Below, piece by piece: positions 48,458 through 58,073 of a DNA stretch of 64,000 nt. Source of the stretch: JAKFDK01 sp036676195 (lineage in GTDB: Bacteria > Bacillota > Sulfobacillia > Symbiobacteriales > ZC4RG38). A program made the position numbers and the translations under genes. Position 1 is the first letter of the stretch. Each line of letters starts with the position of its first letter. Below the pieces are notes generated by a model that was not told the origin of the DNA, searched no databases, and worked only from the letters and a program-made list of their open reading frames with translations. The DNA lies in NCBI GenBank assembly GCA_036676195.1, contig JAKFDK010000040.1, forward strand, positions 62,001-126,000. Direction: 5' to 3'.

Positions 48458-49768
48458 GTGCAAGCAGTGGTGGCCGCCGCCATTTTCGCCCTTACCCTGT
48501 ACCTGGTTCTGGCCCGCCCGTTCGGATTGAATAACGGCGTCTCCGCCCTGCTGGGCGCCGGGCTGGCCCTGCTGGCCGGGGTGGTGGGGTGGGCCGATGT
48601 CGTGGCCGTGGCCGGTATGGTCTGGAACGCCACGCTGGCGCTGATCGGCATCATCATTATCTCCATGCTGCTGGACCAGGCGGGGTTCTTCCGCTGGGCC
48701 GCCCTGCACCTGGCCCGCTGGGCCGGGGGCGAGGGGCGCCGCCTGCTCGTCTACATTATCCTGCTGGGTGCACTGGTCTCGACCTTTTTCACCAATGACT
48801 CCACCGTGCTGATTTTGACCCCCATTGTGTATGAACTGCTCAAGGCCGTGGGCATCCAGGGGCGGGCGGCCCTGCCCTACCTGATGGCGTGCGGCTTTGT
48901 GGCCGACGCCATGTCGGTGCCGCTGCCGGTGTCCAACCTCACCAACATCATTGCCGCTGACTACTTCGGCCTTTCCTTTGCCCGCTTCGCCGGGCTGATG
49001 CTGCTGCCTGCCCTGGTCACGCTTGGCGCCACCCTGGCGCTGCTGCTCTGGTACTGGCGGCGGGAAATCCCGGCGGCCTGCAACTCAGACGTGCTGGCAG
49101 ACCCGCGCCTGGCCATTGCCGACCGGTTTCTGTTCCTGACCGGGGCGGCTGTGCTGGTGGCCATGGTGCTGTTCTTCTTCGCCGGCCACCGCCTGGGTGT
49201 GCCGGCCAGCGTGGTGATGGGCGGCGGCGCGCTGGTGCTGCTGCTGGCGGCCCGGGCGGGCCGGGTGGTCCGACCGCTGCCGGTACTGCGCCGGGCGCCC
49301 TGGGGTGTGGTGTTCTTTTCCCTGGGCATGTACGTGGTGGTATTCGGCCTGGGCAGGGCCGGGCTCACGGCCGCCGCTGCCGGGGTGCTGGGCCGCCTGG
49401 CCGCCTGGGGACCGCTGGCGGCTGTTACCGGTACCGGCGTGCTGGTCGGGGTGCTGTCCTCGCTCATGAACAACCTGCCCGGAGTCATGCTGGGAGCCAT
49501 GGCCATTGCGGCCGCCCCCGTGACCGGCGGCCTGCGGGAAGGGATGATTCTCGCCGGCGTCATCGGGGCCGACATCGGCCCGAAAATGACGCCCATCGGT
49601 TCCCTGGCTACGCTGATCTGGCTCCACCTGCTCCGGGACAGGGGGGTCACCGTGGGCTGGCGGGACTACCTGCACATGGGCCTGCTGGTGACTCCACCGG
49701 TGTTGCTGGCAGCACTGGTGGCGCTCTGGATCAGTGTCACAGGCGTACTCCACCTGACGGGACCATGA
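48458..49768 (+). CDS. arsB: ArsB/CitM-family transporter (arsenite pump-like permease)
   Basis: A 436-residue permease with about eleven to twelve membrane segments of the ArsB/NhaD/CitM (ion transporter) superfamily. Hallmarks include TFFTNDSTVLILTPIVYEL, VSNLTNIIAADYFGLSFARF and the second half SSLMNNLPGVMLGAMAI...GADIGPKMTPIGSLATLIW. GTG at 48458 follows AAAGGAG. No arsR, arsA or arsC is next to it, so arsenite efflux is inferred from the family only; other anions or dicarboxylates are possible. Composition returns to very high GC (line 49201-49260 has 50 of 60 G+C). Confidence 0.85.
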   Translation: MQAVVAAAIFALTLYLVLARPFGLNNGVSALLGAGLALLAGVVGWADVVAVAGMVWNATLALIGIIIISMLLDQAGFFRWAALHLARWAGGEGRRLLVYIILLGALVSTFFTNDSTVLILTPIVYELLKAVGIQGRAALPYLMACGFVADAMSVPLPVSNLTNIIAADYFGLSFARFAGLMLLPALVTLGATLALLLWYWRREIPAACNSDVLADPRLAIADRFLFLTGAAVLVAMVLFFFAGHRLGVPASVVMGGGALVLLLAARAGRVVRPLPVLRRAPWGVVFFSLGMYVVVFGLGRAGLTAAAAGVLGRLAAWGPLAAVTGTGVLVGVLSSLMNNLPGVMLGAMAIAAAPVTGGLREGMILAGVIGADIGPKMTPIGSLATLIWLHLLRDRGVTVGWRDYLHMGLLVTPPVLLAALVALWISVTGVLHLTGP

Positions 49769-49819
49769 ACAGCGCTTAGGCTGGCCCGCCAGCGGAGTTG
49801 ACGGATCACTTGGTCAATT

Positions 49820-50209
49820 ATGTGTCACCAGACCCATGAGGTCAACGCTGATCCGTGCAACTTCCGGTACCAGGAAGTCTGGGAGGGCGGCCGCGGCGCC
49901 ATCGTCGTGAACGGTGAGGAGGTCGCCTTCGCGGGAAACCTGCGGCTGGTTGCGACCAGTCAGCTCAGGAACAACTGCAACTGGGTCAACCAGATCACTG
50001 AAGCTGTCCTTGAAGGCCAACTCCAGGCCGTACCCGGCTCCGCTCTGGGACAGGCCCTGGTGGAGGAATACAGCCGCCGGTATCGTGATACCAACTTCCA
50101 CGTGTACTTCACGCCCACCGCCCGCTATCCGGATCTGCGCATCCGGGAACAGACCGTCAGCCCGGGCCTCCACAACAAGTACCACTTCGATGCCGTGCTG
50201 GCTCGTTGA
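49820..50209 (+). CDS. Hypothetical protein
   Basis: A 129-residue soluble protein with ordinary codon usage (REQTVSPGLHNKYHFDAVLAR at its end). It has no membrane segment. No ribosome binding site is obvious before the ATG at 49820, and an in-frame stop lies at 49799, so it may be leaderless, mis-started, or a fragment. No family recognised; a segment GRGAIVVNGEEVAFAGNLRL reads like a beta-meander. A terminator follows. Confidence 0.5.
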   Translation: MCHQTHEVNADPCNFRYQEVWEGGRGAIVVNGEEVAFAGNLRLVATSQLRNNCNWVNQITEAVLEGQLQAVPGSALGQALVEEYSRRYRDTNFHVYFTPTARYPDLRIREQTVSPGLHNKYHFDAVLAR

Positions 50210-50267
50210 GCCGACCCCTCCGGTGATGAACGACGGGTTTTTCCAACCGTGGGAACGAGAGAGACCC

Positions 50268-50304
50268 GGCCCGGCCGCCAACCAGCAGCCGGGCCCCTTT
50301 ATTT
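50268..50304 (+). terminator. Rho-independent terminator
   Basis: GGCCCGGC (50268-50275) pairs with GCCGGGCC (50288-50295), then CCTTTATTTTA. Confidence 0.8.
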
Positions 50305-50503
50305 TAGCCGCCTGGCCCGCCGCCCCTGTTTTTGGCAACCGTTACCCTTGACACCATCGGTGAGTTGTGGCATATCTTGAGGTAGGATTAGAGGCATTTA
50401 AAACTCCCTGTAAGTCCACCCAAAAGTACCGGCGCCTGTGTCGCCGGCTTTGTCAGCCCAAAAAGTTTCCCTGACGAAAAACTGTTTCAGCGGTGCCACA
50501 TCA

Positions 50504-50529
50504 TAAATTGAACAATTTAACGGTATACT
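50504..50529 (+). promoter_or_regulatory. Palindromic operator and -10 of the metal transporter operon
   Basis: TAAATTG-AA-CAATTTA (50504-50519) is a perfect 7-bp inverted repeat just upstream of TATACT (50524-50529), a good -10. The start codon lies 28 bp further. A repressor there would block RNA polymerase. The outer TAAAT/ATTTA resembles the ends of Fur/Zur-type boxes; the regulator gene is not in the window. Confidence 0.6.
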
Positions 50530-50556
50530 GGGTCCGAAAAAGGAAAGGTGAATGGT

Positions 50557-51486
50557 ATGGGGGGGAAACCCGGGGTCCTGATGGCGGCCGTACTCAGTGT
50601 GCTGGTACTGGTAACCGGGTGCGGCCGTCCGGAAGGGGCGGCGGCGGATGGAAGGCTGGCGGTGGTGGCCACCACCGGCATGATCGCCGACGCCGTGCGC
50701 AACGTGGGCCGGGAACATGTGGAGGTCACCGCCCTGATGGGACCGGGGGTCGATCCGCACCTGTACAAGGCGTCCCAGGGCGATATCGCCCGGCTGACCG
50801 GGGCACAGGTGATCTTTTATAACGGTTTGAACCTGGAAGGCAAGATCGCGGATATCCTGGAAAAGATGGGCCGCAGCAAACCCACGGTCGCGGTCACCGC
50901 CGGCATCGATCCCGGACGCCTGCTGCAGCCGCCGGCGTTTGCCGGCCACTCCGACCCGCACGTCTGGTTCGATGTCGAACTCTGGATGCAGACGGTGGAC
51001 CAGATCCGGGACACGTTGGTGGCGGCTGACCCGGCGCATGGGGCGGAGTATCAGGCGGCGGCAGCCGCCTACCGGCAGGAACTCGGAGATTTGCATGCCT
51101 ATGCCCGTACCCAACTGGCCACCATTCCGCCGGAGCGGCGGGTGCTCGTGACCGCCCATGACGCCTTTGGCTACTTTGGCCGGGCCTACGGGGTGGAGGT
51201 TCGGGGGCTGCAGGGGATCAGCACCACCGCCGAATACGGCCTGGGCGACGTGCAGGGATTGGTCGACGTGCTGGTGCAGCGCAAGATCAAGGCGGTCTTT
51301 GTCGAGTCCAGTGTCCCCCGGCGTTCCATTGAGGCTGTGGTGCAGGGGGCCAGGGCCAGGGGCCACGAGGTGCAGATCGGCGGCGAGCTGTTTTCGGACG
51401 CCATGGGCGCCGCCGGGACGGCCGAAGGCACTTATGTGGGCATGGTCCGTTATAACGTGGATACCATCGTGCAGGCGCTGCGGTAA
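50557..51486 (+). CDS. Mn/Zn-type ABC transporter substrate-binding lipoprotein
   Basis: A 309-residue cluster A-I binding protein of the TroA/MntC/ZnuA group. Lipobox VTGC follows a hydrophobic signal. Metal ligands look intact: His68 (DPHLYKASQGD), His135 (SDPHVWFD), His201 (TAHDAFGYF) and a late acidic residue near VFVESSVPRRS. There is no His-rich loop as in true ZnuA, which favours Mn or mixed specificity. ATG at 50557 is preceded by GGAAAGGTG; a GTG at 50548 is in frame. It is the first gene of a four-gene operon. Confidence 0.92.
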   Translation: MGGKPGVLMAAVLSVLVLVTGCGRPEGAAADGRLAVVATTGMIADAVRNVGREHVEVTALMGPGVDPHLYKASQGDIARLTGAQVIFYNGLNLEGKIADILEKMGRSKPTVAVTAGIDPGRLLQPPAFAGHSDPHVWFDVELWMQTVDQIRDTLVAADPAHGAEYQAAAAAYRQELGDLHAYARTQLATIPPERRVLVTAHDAFGYFGRAYGVEVRGLQGISTTAEYGLGDVQGLVDVLVQRKIKAVFVESSVPRRSIEAVVQGARARGHEVQIGGELFSDAMGAAGTAEGTYVGMVRYNVDTIVQALR

Positions 51487-51500
51487 AGGGGGGGAGCCAT

Positions 51501-52283
51501 GTGTCCGGTAACCGTGAGCGGGAAGACGCCCCGGTTGAGGTGCAGGGACTGACGGTTGCCTACCAGCGGCGGCCGGTGCTGCAGGATATCACCGTGACCA
51601 TCCCCGACGGCCGGTTGGTCGGCGTGGTTGGCCCCAACGGCGCCGGTAAGTCGACGCTGATCAAGGCGATACTCGGGCTGGTGCCGGCGGCGGCCGGAAC
51701 TGTCCGCATTTACGGGCAGTCATACGCCCGCCAGCGCAAGGCCGTGGGGTATGTGCCCCAGCGCAGTACGGTGGACTGGGACTTTCCCACCGACGCTCTG
51801 GATGTGGTCCTGATGGGCCGCTACGGTCACCTGGGCTGGCTGCGCCGGCCGGGCGCCCAAGACCGGGAGATTGCCCTGGAATGCCTGCGTGAGGTGGGGA
51901 TGGCCGATTACGCCCGCCGCCAGATCAGCCAGCTTTCCGGCGGACAGCAGCAGCGGGTGTTTCTGGCCCGGGCGCTGGCCCAGGACGCCCGGCTCTACCT
52001 GATGGATGAACCCTTCGCCGGGGTCGATGCGGCCACCGAGAAGGCCATCATCGGCCTGCTGGCACAACTGCGGGCCCGGGGCCGGACGGTGGTGGTGGTG
52101 CACCACGACCTGCAGACAGTCACGGAGTACTTTGACCACCTGTTGCTGCTGAATCTGCGCCTGATCGCCGGCGGCCCCACCGAGCGGGTGTTCAATCTGT
52201 CCAACCTGCAGAAGACCTACGGCGGGCGCCTGAGCTCCGTTCCCGGGCTGCCCCCGGTGCCCGGGCGGCTGGAGGTGGGCTGA
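51501..52283 (+). CDS. Mn/Zn-type ABC transporter ATPase
   Basis: A 260-residue ATPase: Walker A GPNGAGKST, signature LSGGQQQRVFLARAL, Walker B LYLMDEPFAGVD, H-loop VVVHHDL. VPQRSTVDWDFPTDALDVVLMG is typical of the metal (MntB/TroB) group. GTG at 51501 follows GGGGGGAG. The permease starts two bases after its stop. Confidence 0.95.
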   Translation: MSGNREREDAPVEVQGLTVAYQRRPVLQDITVTIPDGRLVGVVGPNGAGKSTLIKAILGLVPAAAGTVRIYGQSYARQRKAVGYVPQRSTVDWDFPTDALDVVLMGRYGHLGWLRRPGAQDREIALECLREVGMADYARRQISQLSGGQQQRVFLARALAQDARLYLMDEPFAGVDAATEKAIIGLLAQLRARGRTVVVVHHDLQTVTEYFDHLLLLNLRLIAGGPTERVFNLSNLQKTYGGRLSSVPGLPPVPGRLEVG

Positions 52284-52284
52284 C

Positions 52285-53580
52285 ATGGACCTGAGCTGGC
52301 TTTCCCTGCGGGACGCCAACACCCAGTGGGTCCTGGCCGGCTCGGTGCTGCTGGGGCTGAGCAGCGGGCTGCTGGGTGCGCTGGCCCTGCTGCGGCGGCG
52401 CAGCCTGATGGGCGACGCCCTGGCCCACGCGGCGCTGCCCGGTATCGCCCTGGCCTACCTGATCGGCGGGGCGAAGCAGATCGGGCTGTTCATGCTCGGG
52501 GCGGCGCTGGCCGGCATACTGGCCACCCTGTGCATCACGGCTATTACCCGCTACTCCCGCCTGAAGGAAGATGCCGCACTGGCTGTGGTACTGACCGTCT
52601 TCTTTGGCTTTGGTATTGTCCTACTTACCTACATCCTGAAGACCCCGCACGGGAACCAGGCCGGTCTGGACAAATTTCTCTTCGGTCAGGCTGCCGCACT
52701 GGTAGGGACCGATGTGCAGGTCATGGCAGCGGTGGCCGCTGCCCTTTGCCTGGTGACCGGGCTGCTCTTCAAGGAGTTCAAGCTGCTCTGCTTTGACCCG
52801 GACTTCGGCAAGGGTGTTGGTCTGCCCATGGGCGGGCTGGACCTGCTGCTCATGCTGATGCTGGTGTTGGCAGTGGTGATCGGTCTGCAGGCTGTGGGGG
52901 TGGTCCTGATGGCGGCCCTGCTGATTACCCCGGCGGCAGCGGCCCGCTACTGGACTGAACGCCTGGACCGCATGGTCCTGCTGTCCGGCCTGTTCGGCGC
53001 CGGAGCCGGTGTCCTGGGCACCCTGTTCAGCCAGTCGGCCCCGCGGCTGCCGACCGGTCCGCTGATTGTGCTGGCGGCCACCGCGGTCTTTGTCGTCTCG
53101 CTGCTGGCGGCTCCCCGGCGCGGCCTGCTGGCCCGGGTCCTGCAACTGGCCCGTGTGCGGACCCGGGTCCGCCGGGACGGCCTTGGGCGGGCGCTGTATG
53201 AACTGGCCGAGTCTACCGGGCAGGCCACCGCCGCCGTGACAACGACGGAGCTGGAACAGAAGGGCCTGGAGCGGCCCACCCTGGCGGCGCAGCTTGCCCA
53301 CCTGCAGCGGGACGGCCTGGTCCGGCCGGCGGGCGACCGCTGGTCCCTGACCCCGACCGGTCTGGCCTGGGCCCACGGCCTGGTGCGCCAGCGCCGGCTG
53401 TGGGAAATGTTCCTGATGCACGAGGCCGACCTGGGCCAGGCCCCGGTCGATCGCAGCAGCGAGGACCTGCTGAGCGGGGTACCGGTGCCGGTGATACGGG
53501 AACTGGAGCGGCTGCTGCGCCTGCATGACCTGGAGCCGCGACTGCGCCCGGCCGCCGGAGGGGAGGAATCAGGCACATGA
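52285..53580 (+). CDS. Metal ABC permease fused to a DtxR/MntR-like domain
   Basis: A 431-residue fusion. Residues about 1-285 form the ABC-3 permease (LRRRSLMGDALAHAALPGIALAYL; eight to nine membrane segments). Residues about 290-431 resemble a DtxR/MntR regulator: a winged-helix part (LERPTLAAQLAHLQRDGLVRPAGDRWSLTPTGL) and the metal/dimer helix (LVRQRRLWEMFLMHEADLG...). Against MntR the site expected as His77 is Arg here, and the Glu-Ile-Glu-His ligand run reads RSSEDLLS, so the known metal site is not preserved. The domain may gate transport, bind DNA at the membrane, or be a relic. Its stop overlaps the next permease by four bases. Confidence 0.88.
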   Translation: MDLSWLSLRDANTQWVLAGSVLLGLSSGLLGALALLRRRSLMGDALAHAALPGIALAYLIGGAKQIGLFMLGAALAGILATLCITAITRYSRLKEDAALAVVLTVFFGFGIVLLTYILKTPHGNQAGLDKFLFGQAAALVGTDVQVMAAVAAALCLVTGLLFKEFKLLCFDPDFGKGVGLPMGGLDLLLMLMLVLAVVIGLQAVGVVLMAALLITPAAAARYWTERLDRMVLLSGLFGAGAGVLGTLFSQSAPRLPTGPLIVLAATAVFVVSLLAAPRRGLLARVLQLARVRTRVRRDGLGRALYELAESTGQATAAVTTTELEQKGLERPTLAAQLAHLQRDGLVRPAGDRWSLTPTGLAWAHGLVRQRRLWEMFLMHEADLGQAPVDRSSEDLLSGVPVPVIRELERLLRLHDLEPRLRPAAGGEESGT

Positions 53581-54497
53581 CTGCCGCAGCATCCGCCGCC
53601 TGGATTATCCTGACCGGTGCCCTGGTGGCCGGCGCCTGCGGCCTGGTGGGCAGCTTTTTGATCCTGCGCCGCATGGCCATGCTCGGGGACGCCATCAGCC
53701 ATGCCGTGCTGCCGGGCATTGTGCTGGCGTTTCTGTTCACCCAGAGCCGGGCTACCCTGCCCATGCTGGCGGGCGCCGCCGCCTTCGGGCTGCTGGCCGC
53801 CTTCCTGGTGCAGGCTCTGGACCGGGGCGGCGTGCATACCGATGCCGGCATCGGGGTTGTGTTCACCTCCCTGTTCGCCATCGGGGTGGTGCTGGTCTCG
53901 GCCTTCGCCGGCAACATCGACCTGGACCTGGACCACCTGCTCTACGGCGAGATCGCCTACACCCCGTTCGATACTCTGGCCTTCGGGGGCGTGGAACTGG
54001 GGCCGCGGGCGGTCTGGATTATGGGCGGCATCTTCCTGGTCAACCTGGTGGTGATCGGGCTGCTGTACAAGGAGTTCAAGCTCAGTACCTTTGACCCGGC
54101 CATGGCGGCGGCGGTGGGCATTCACGTGACCGGTATACACTACCTGCTCATGGCGCTGGTGTCGGTGACGACAGTAGGCGCCTTCGAGAGCGTGGGCGCT
54201 GTTCTGGTGGTGGCCATGCTGATTGTGCCCGGGGCGACCGCTTACCTGCTCACCGACCGGCTGCATGTCATGCTCGCCCTGACGGTGGTCATCGGCGCCG
54301 TCAGTTCTGCCCTGGGCTACCTGCTGGCAGCCCGGTTTGATGCCGCCATTGCCGGCGCCATGACCACTGTGGCCGGCCTGCTCTTTGCGGCCGCCTTTCT
54401 GTTCTCGCCGGCGCACGGGCTGGTGTTCCGGGCGCTGGCCCGCCGCCGGCTGCGGCGGCAGGTGGTCCCCGTCAGTGATATGGTTTCCGCCGACTGA
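53577..54497 (+). CDS. Mn/Zn-type ABC permease (second)
   Basis: A 306-residue ABC-3 family permease (MntB/TroD type) with about eight membrane segments and LRRMAMLGDAISHAVLPGIVLAFL. It starts at ATG overlapping the fusion-permease stop (ATGA). The two permeases likely form a heterodimer, one carrying the regulator-like domain. A terminator follows at 54503. Confidence 0.93.
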   Translation: MTAAASAAWIILTGALVAGACGLVGSFLILRRMAMLGDAISHAVLPGIVLAFLFTQSRATLPMLAGAAAFGLLAAFLVQALDRGGVHTDAGIGVVFTSLFAIGVVLVSAFAGNIDLDLDHLLYGEIAYTPFDTLAFGGVELGPRAVWIMGGIFLVNLVVIGLLYKEFKLSTFDPAMAAAVGIHVTGIHYLLMALVSVTTVGAFESVGAVLVVAMLIVPGATAYLLTDRLHVMLALTVVIGAVSSALGYLLAARFDAAIAGAMTTVAGLLFAAAFLFSPAHGLVFRALARRRLRRQVVPVSDMVSAD

Positions 54498-54502
54498 TCC
54501 CT

Positions 54503-54530
54503 CAGGCCGCCCTCCCCCGGGCGGCCTGTT
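54503..54530 (+). terminator. Terminator of the metal transporter operon
   Basis: CAGGCCGCCC (54503-54512) pairs with GGGCGGCCTG (54519-54528), loop of six, then TTCGTCATT. Confidence 0.7.
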
Positions 54531-54613
54531 CGTCATTATGGTCAAGGAGGGATTCCAGGCCCGGTTGACGAAAAACATACACATAAATCGATGGTTTCAA
54601 GAAGGGTGACGTG

Positions 54614-57600
54614 ATGGCCCCGGCGGAATTCGTCCACCTGCACGTGCACAGCGAATATAGCTTGCTGGACGGGGCCTGCCGGATCGACGCGCTCACGGAA
54701 TATGCGGCCGGGCTGGGCATGCGTGCCCTGGCGCTGACCGACCATGGGGTCATGTTCGGGGCGCTGAATTTCTATCAGGCCTGCCGCCGGCATGGCATCA
54801 AACCCATCGTGGGCTGCGAGGTCTACCTGGCGCCGGGCAGCCGGCTGGACCGCGAGGGGGTGAAACCCTTTCACCTGACCCTGTTGGCCGCAGACCGGCA
54901 GGGGTACCGCCATCTGCTCCAACTGGTTTCCCGGGGATATACAGAGGGATTTTACGGCAAGCCCCGCATCGATTACGACCTCCTGTCCGCCCACAACGCG
55001 GGCCTGATCTGCCTGAGCGGGTGTCTGAACGGCCCATTGGCCCGGCCGCTGGCTCAGGGGCAGCCCCAAGTGGCCCGTCACCATGCCGGGCGGCTGCACG
55101 ATTTATTTGGCCCTCGTTTGTACATTGAGCTTCAGGACCACGGACTGGCGGAACAGGTCAGCGTCAACCGTGGCCTGCTGGAACTGGCCGGCGTACTGGC
55201 GGCGCCGGTGGTTGCTACCAATGACGTTCACTACTTGCGCCGCAGTGATGCCCGCCTGCATGATCTGTTGCTCTGCATTGGCACCAACAAGACGGAGGCG
55301 GATCGTGACCGCCTGCGTTTTCCCAACGACCAGTTTTACCTGAAAACAGCGGCGGAGATGGCCGAGCGTTTCGCCCACCTGCCTGAAGCAGTACGCAACA
55401 CGCTGGCAGTGTCCGAACAGTGCAACCTGGAACTGAACCTTGGCCAGGTCTGCCTGCCCGAGTTTACACTGCCGCCGGGTTTTACCAGCGATCTCGCCTA
55501 CCTGCGCCACCTCTGCCTGCAGCAATTGCCCAACAAGTACCCCGCCGCCGGTCCGGAGGTACACGCTCGTCTGGAGCACGAACTGACGGTGATCGGGCGG
55601 ATGGGGTACGCCGGCTATTTCCTGGTCGTCTGGGACTTTGTCGACTACGCCCGGCGCCAGGAGATTCCGGTCGGCCCTGGTCGTGGTAGTGGTGCCGGTT
55701 CACTGGCTGCGTACCTGCTGGGCATTACCGGTGTGGACCCCCTTGCCCGCGGCCTGCTGTTTGAGCGGTTTCTGAATCCCGAACGGGTGGATCTGCCGGA
55801 CTTTGACATTGATTTTTGCTACGAGCGCCGCGGTGAGGTCATCGCCTATGTCACCCGCCGCTATGGGACGGAACGGGTGGCGCAAATCATCTCCTTCGGT
55901 ACCCTGGCTGCCCGGGCCGCTGTTCGGGACATGGGCCGGGCCCTGGGCCTCCCGTATGGCGAAGTGGACCGGGTGGCCAAGACCATTCCGGCTATCGGTG
56001 CCGACCTGAACACAGCCCTCGAGAAAGTGCCGGAGCTGCGCCAACTGGTGGCCGGCAGCCCGCAGCTTGAAGACCTGCTCCACCTGGCCCGTCAGGTGGA
56101 GGGCATGCCCCGTCATGCTTCCGTTCACGCCGCCGGCGTGGTCATTGCCCCTGATCCCCTGATGGAGCACGTTCCGCTTTACCGCCACGCCGACGGAGGG
56201 CTGGTCACCCAGTTCGACATGGACCAGCTCAAGGAAATTGGCCTGCTGAAAATGGACTTCCTGGGGCTGCGGACCCTGACCGTGATTGACCGCACCGTCC
56301 GCTGGCTTCGGCAGCGGCAACCCGACTTCAACCTGGAGCGTATTCCCCTGGACGACCCGGCGGTGTACCGGATGTTGGCCGATGGTCACACCATCGGATT
56401 GTTCCAGTTGGAAGCAGCCTGGGTGGCGGATGTCCTCCGACAGATGAAGCCAGCCCGGTTTGAAGATATTGTCGCCGCCATCTCCCTGTGCCGGCCAGGT
56501 CCGATGGAGTATATCCCGGACTACATTGCCGCCAAGGAGCAGGGGGCGCACTACCGCCACCCTGACCTGGAGCCCATCTTGCGGGATACGCACGGGGTGA
56601 TGATTTACCAGGAACAGATCATGCAGGTGGCCGCGCAGGTAGCCGGCTTCAGCCTGGGTCAGGCCGACCTGCTCCGCCGGGCTGTCTCCAAAAAGAAACG
56701 GGAAGAACTGGAGAAATACCGGGAACTCTTTACCGCAGGTGCTCTGGCCCGGGGCTACGCACCGGAACTGATCGATCAGTTATATCGCGACATCCTAAAA
56801 TTTGCAGGTTATGGTTTTAACCGCGCCCATGCCGCAGCTTATGCCGTACTGGCGTACCAGACGGCCTATCTGAAACACCACCATCGGGTGGAGTTCATGG
56901 CGGCGCTCCTGAGCAGCGTCATGGGATCGGAGGGCAAGGTCGCCCTGTACATGGGCGAATGCCGCCGGCTACGCATCCCGGTGCTGGCGCCGGATGTAAA
57001 CGAGAGCGGACCGGCCTTCATGCCGGTGCAGTCCCGGGCGGCCATTCGGTTTGGCCTGACCGCCGTCAAGAACGTGGGCCAGGGCGCGGTGGAAGAGATT
57101 GTGGCTGCACGCCGCAGCCGGGGACCCTGCACCGGGCTGGAGGATTTCCTGGGACGCACCGAAGGCCGCCACCTGAACCGCAAGGCGGTGGAGTCGCTGA
57201 TCAAGGCCGGAGCCCTGGACAGTCTGGGACACACCCGCGTGACTCTGCTGCACCAACTGGACATGGCCATGGAGGCCGCCCACCGGCGCCAGCGGCTGTC
57301 CCGACACGGCCAGATTTCGTTGTTTGATCTGAATGTGGCAGACCCGGAGGTCGCCGTGGCGGCTGAGCCGGAACCAGCGGCCACGCCCCCGCCTGACCTG
57401 CGCCAGGCCTATCTGGCCATGGAGAAGGAAGTATTGGGCTTTTTCGTTTCCGGACATCCCCTGGCCGGACGGGAAGAGGAACTGCTGTCGGCCGGCTGCC
57501 TGCCGGTGGCTGCACTGGAGGACGGGCGCGATGGCAGCCGGGTGGCGGTGGGGGGCCTGCTGACCGGCGCCCGGCGCATCAGTACCCGCAGCGGCGGGAT

Positions 57601-58054
57601 CATGGCCTTCCTGCAGGTGGAGGATCTGACCGGTACGCTCGAGGTCATCGTTTTTCCCCGGATCCTGGAGCGGTGCCGTCACGTGCTCCGGGAAGGGGCA
57701 GCCCTGGTGGTGCACGGGCGCCTGCAGCTCCAGGAGGACGGCGCCCCCAAACTGCTGGCGGACGAAGTCCACCCCCTGGACGGGCGGCCGGCGAAGGCAG
57801 CCCCTGTTCCGGCGGGGCCTGCCCCCGGGGCAGTCCTGTATCTGCGGGTGGACGCGGCCGGCTGGGCCGACCCTGCCCTGCAGCAGGTACGGGCCGCCCT
57901 GGCCCGGTTTTCCGGGACGACGCGGGTGCGCATCAAACTGACGCGGGCCAACCGATGGATCGAGGTCGATCCGCCGCACCGAGTCACCCTCAACCCACAA
58001 CTCCTGCAGGAACTGCGCAGTCTGCTGGGCCCCCGGGCCGTAGTCACCCGTTAG
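54614..58054 (+). CDS. dnaE: DNA polymerase III alpha subunit DnaE
   Basis: A 1146-residue C-family replicative polymerase. Order: PHP domain with intact metal motif HLHVHSEYSLLDGA, DHGVMFGALNF and VVATNDVHYL (possible proofreading nuclease); polymerase palm with LPDFDIDF (Asp396, Asp398, Asp400); fingers with GYGFNRAHAAAYAVLAYQTAYLK; HhH; OB-fold (about 990-1070: VGGLLTGARRI, LTGTLEVIVFPR). The C-terminal tail is short. No intein is seen. ATG at 54614 follows GAAGGGTGAC; a GTG immediately before it is possible. PolC is not in the window, so its role as main or accessory polymerase cannot be judged. Confidence 0.97.
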   Translation: MAPAEFVHLHVHSEYSLLDGACRIDALTEYAAGLGMRALALTDHGVMFGALNFYQACRRHGIKPIVGCEVYLAPGSRLDREGVKPFHLTLLAADRQGYRHLLQLVSRGYTEGFYGKPRIDYDLLSAHNAGLICLSGCLNGPLARPLAQGQPQVARHHAGRLHDLFGPRLYIELQDHGLAEQVSVNRGLLELAGVLAAPVVATNDVHYLRRSDARLHDLLLCIGTNKTEADRDRLRFPNDQFYLKTAAEMAERFAHLPEAVRNTLAVSEQCNLELNLGQVCLPEFTLPPGFTSDLAYLRHLCLQQLPNKYPAAGPEVHARLEHELTVIGRMGYAGYFLVVWDFVDYARRQEIPVGPGRGSGAGSLAAYLLGITGVDPLARGLLFERFLNPERVDLPDFDIDFCYERRGEVIAYVTRRYGTERVAQIISFGTLAARAAVRDMGRALGLPYGEVDRVAKTIPAIGADLNTALEKVPELRQLVAGSPQLEDLLHLARQVEGMPRHASVHAAGVVIAPDPLMEHVPLYRHADGGLVTQFDMDQLKEIGLLKMDFLGLRTLTVIDRTVRWLRQRQPDFNLERIPLDDPAVYRMLADGHTIGLFQLEAAWVADVLRQMKPARFEDIVAAISLCRPGPMEYIPDYIAAKEQGAHYRHPDLEPILRDTHGVMIYQEQIMQVAAQVAGFSLGQADLLRRAVSKKKREELEKYRELFTAGALARGYAPELIDQLYRDILKFAGYGFNRAHAAAYAVLAYQTAYLKHHHRVEFMAALLSSVMGSEGKVALYMGECRRLRIPVLAPDVNESGPAFMPVQSRAAIRFGLTAVKNVGQGAVEEIVAARRSRGPCTGLEDFLGRTEGRHLNRKAVESLIKAGALDSLGHTRVTLLHQLDMAMEAAHRRQRLSRHGQISLFDLNVADPEVAVAAEPEPAATPPPDLRQAYLAMEKEVLGFFVSGHPLAGREEELLSAGCLPVAALEDGRDGSRVAVGGLLTGARRISTRSGGIMAFLQVEDLTGTLEVIVFPRILERCRHVLREGAALVVHGRLQLQEDGAPKLLADEVHPLDGRPAKAAPVPAGPAPGAVLYLRVDAAGWADPALQQVRAALARFSGTTRVRIKLTRANRWIEVDPPHRVTLNPQLLQELRSLLGPRAVVTR

Positions 58055-58073
58055 TGCTGGGAGGAGATGCCGC

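Noticed and set aside
52947..54584. A 545-codon minus-strand frame opposite the metal permeases
   Set aside because: His/Gln/Arg-rich shadow; the plus strand encodes two overlapping recognised permeases.
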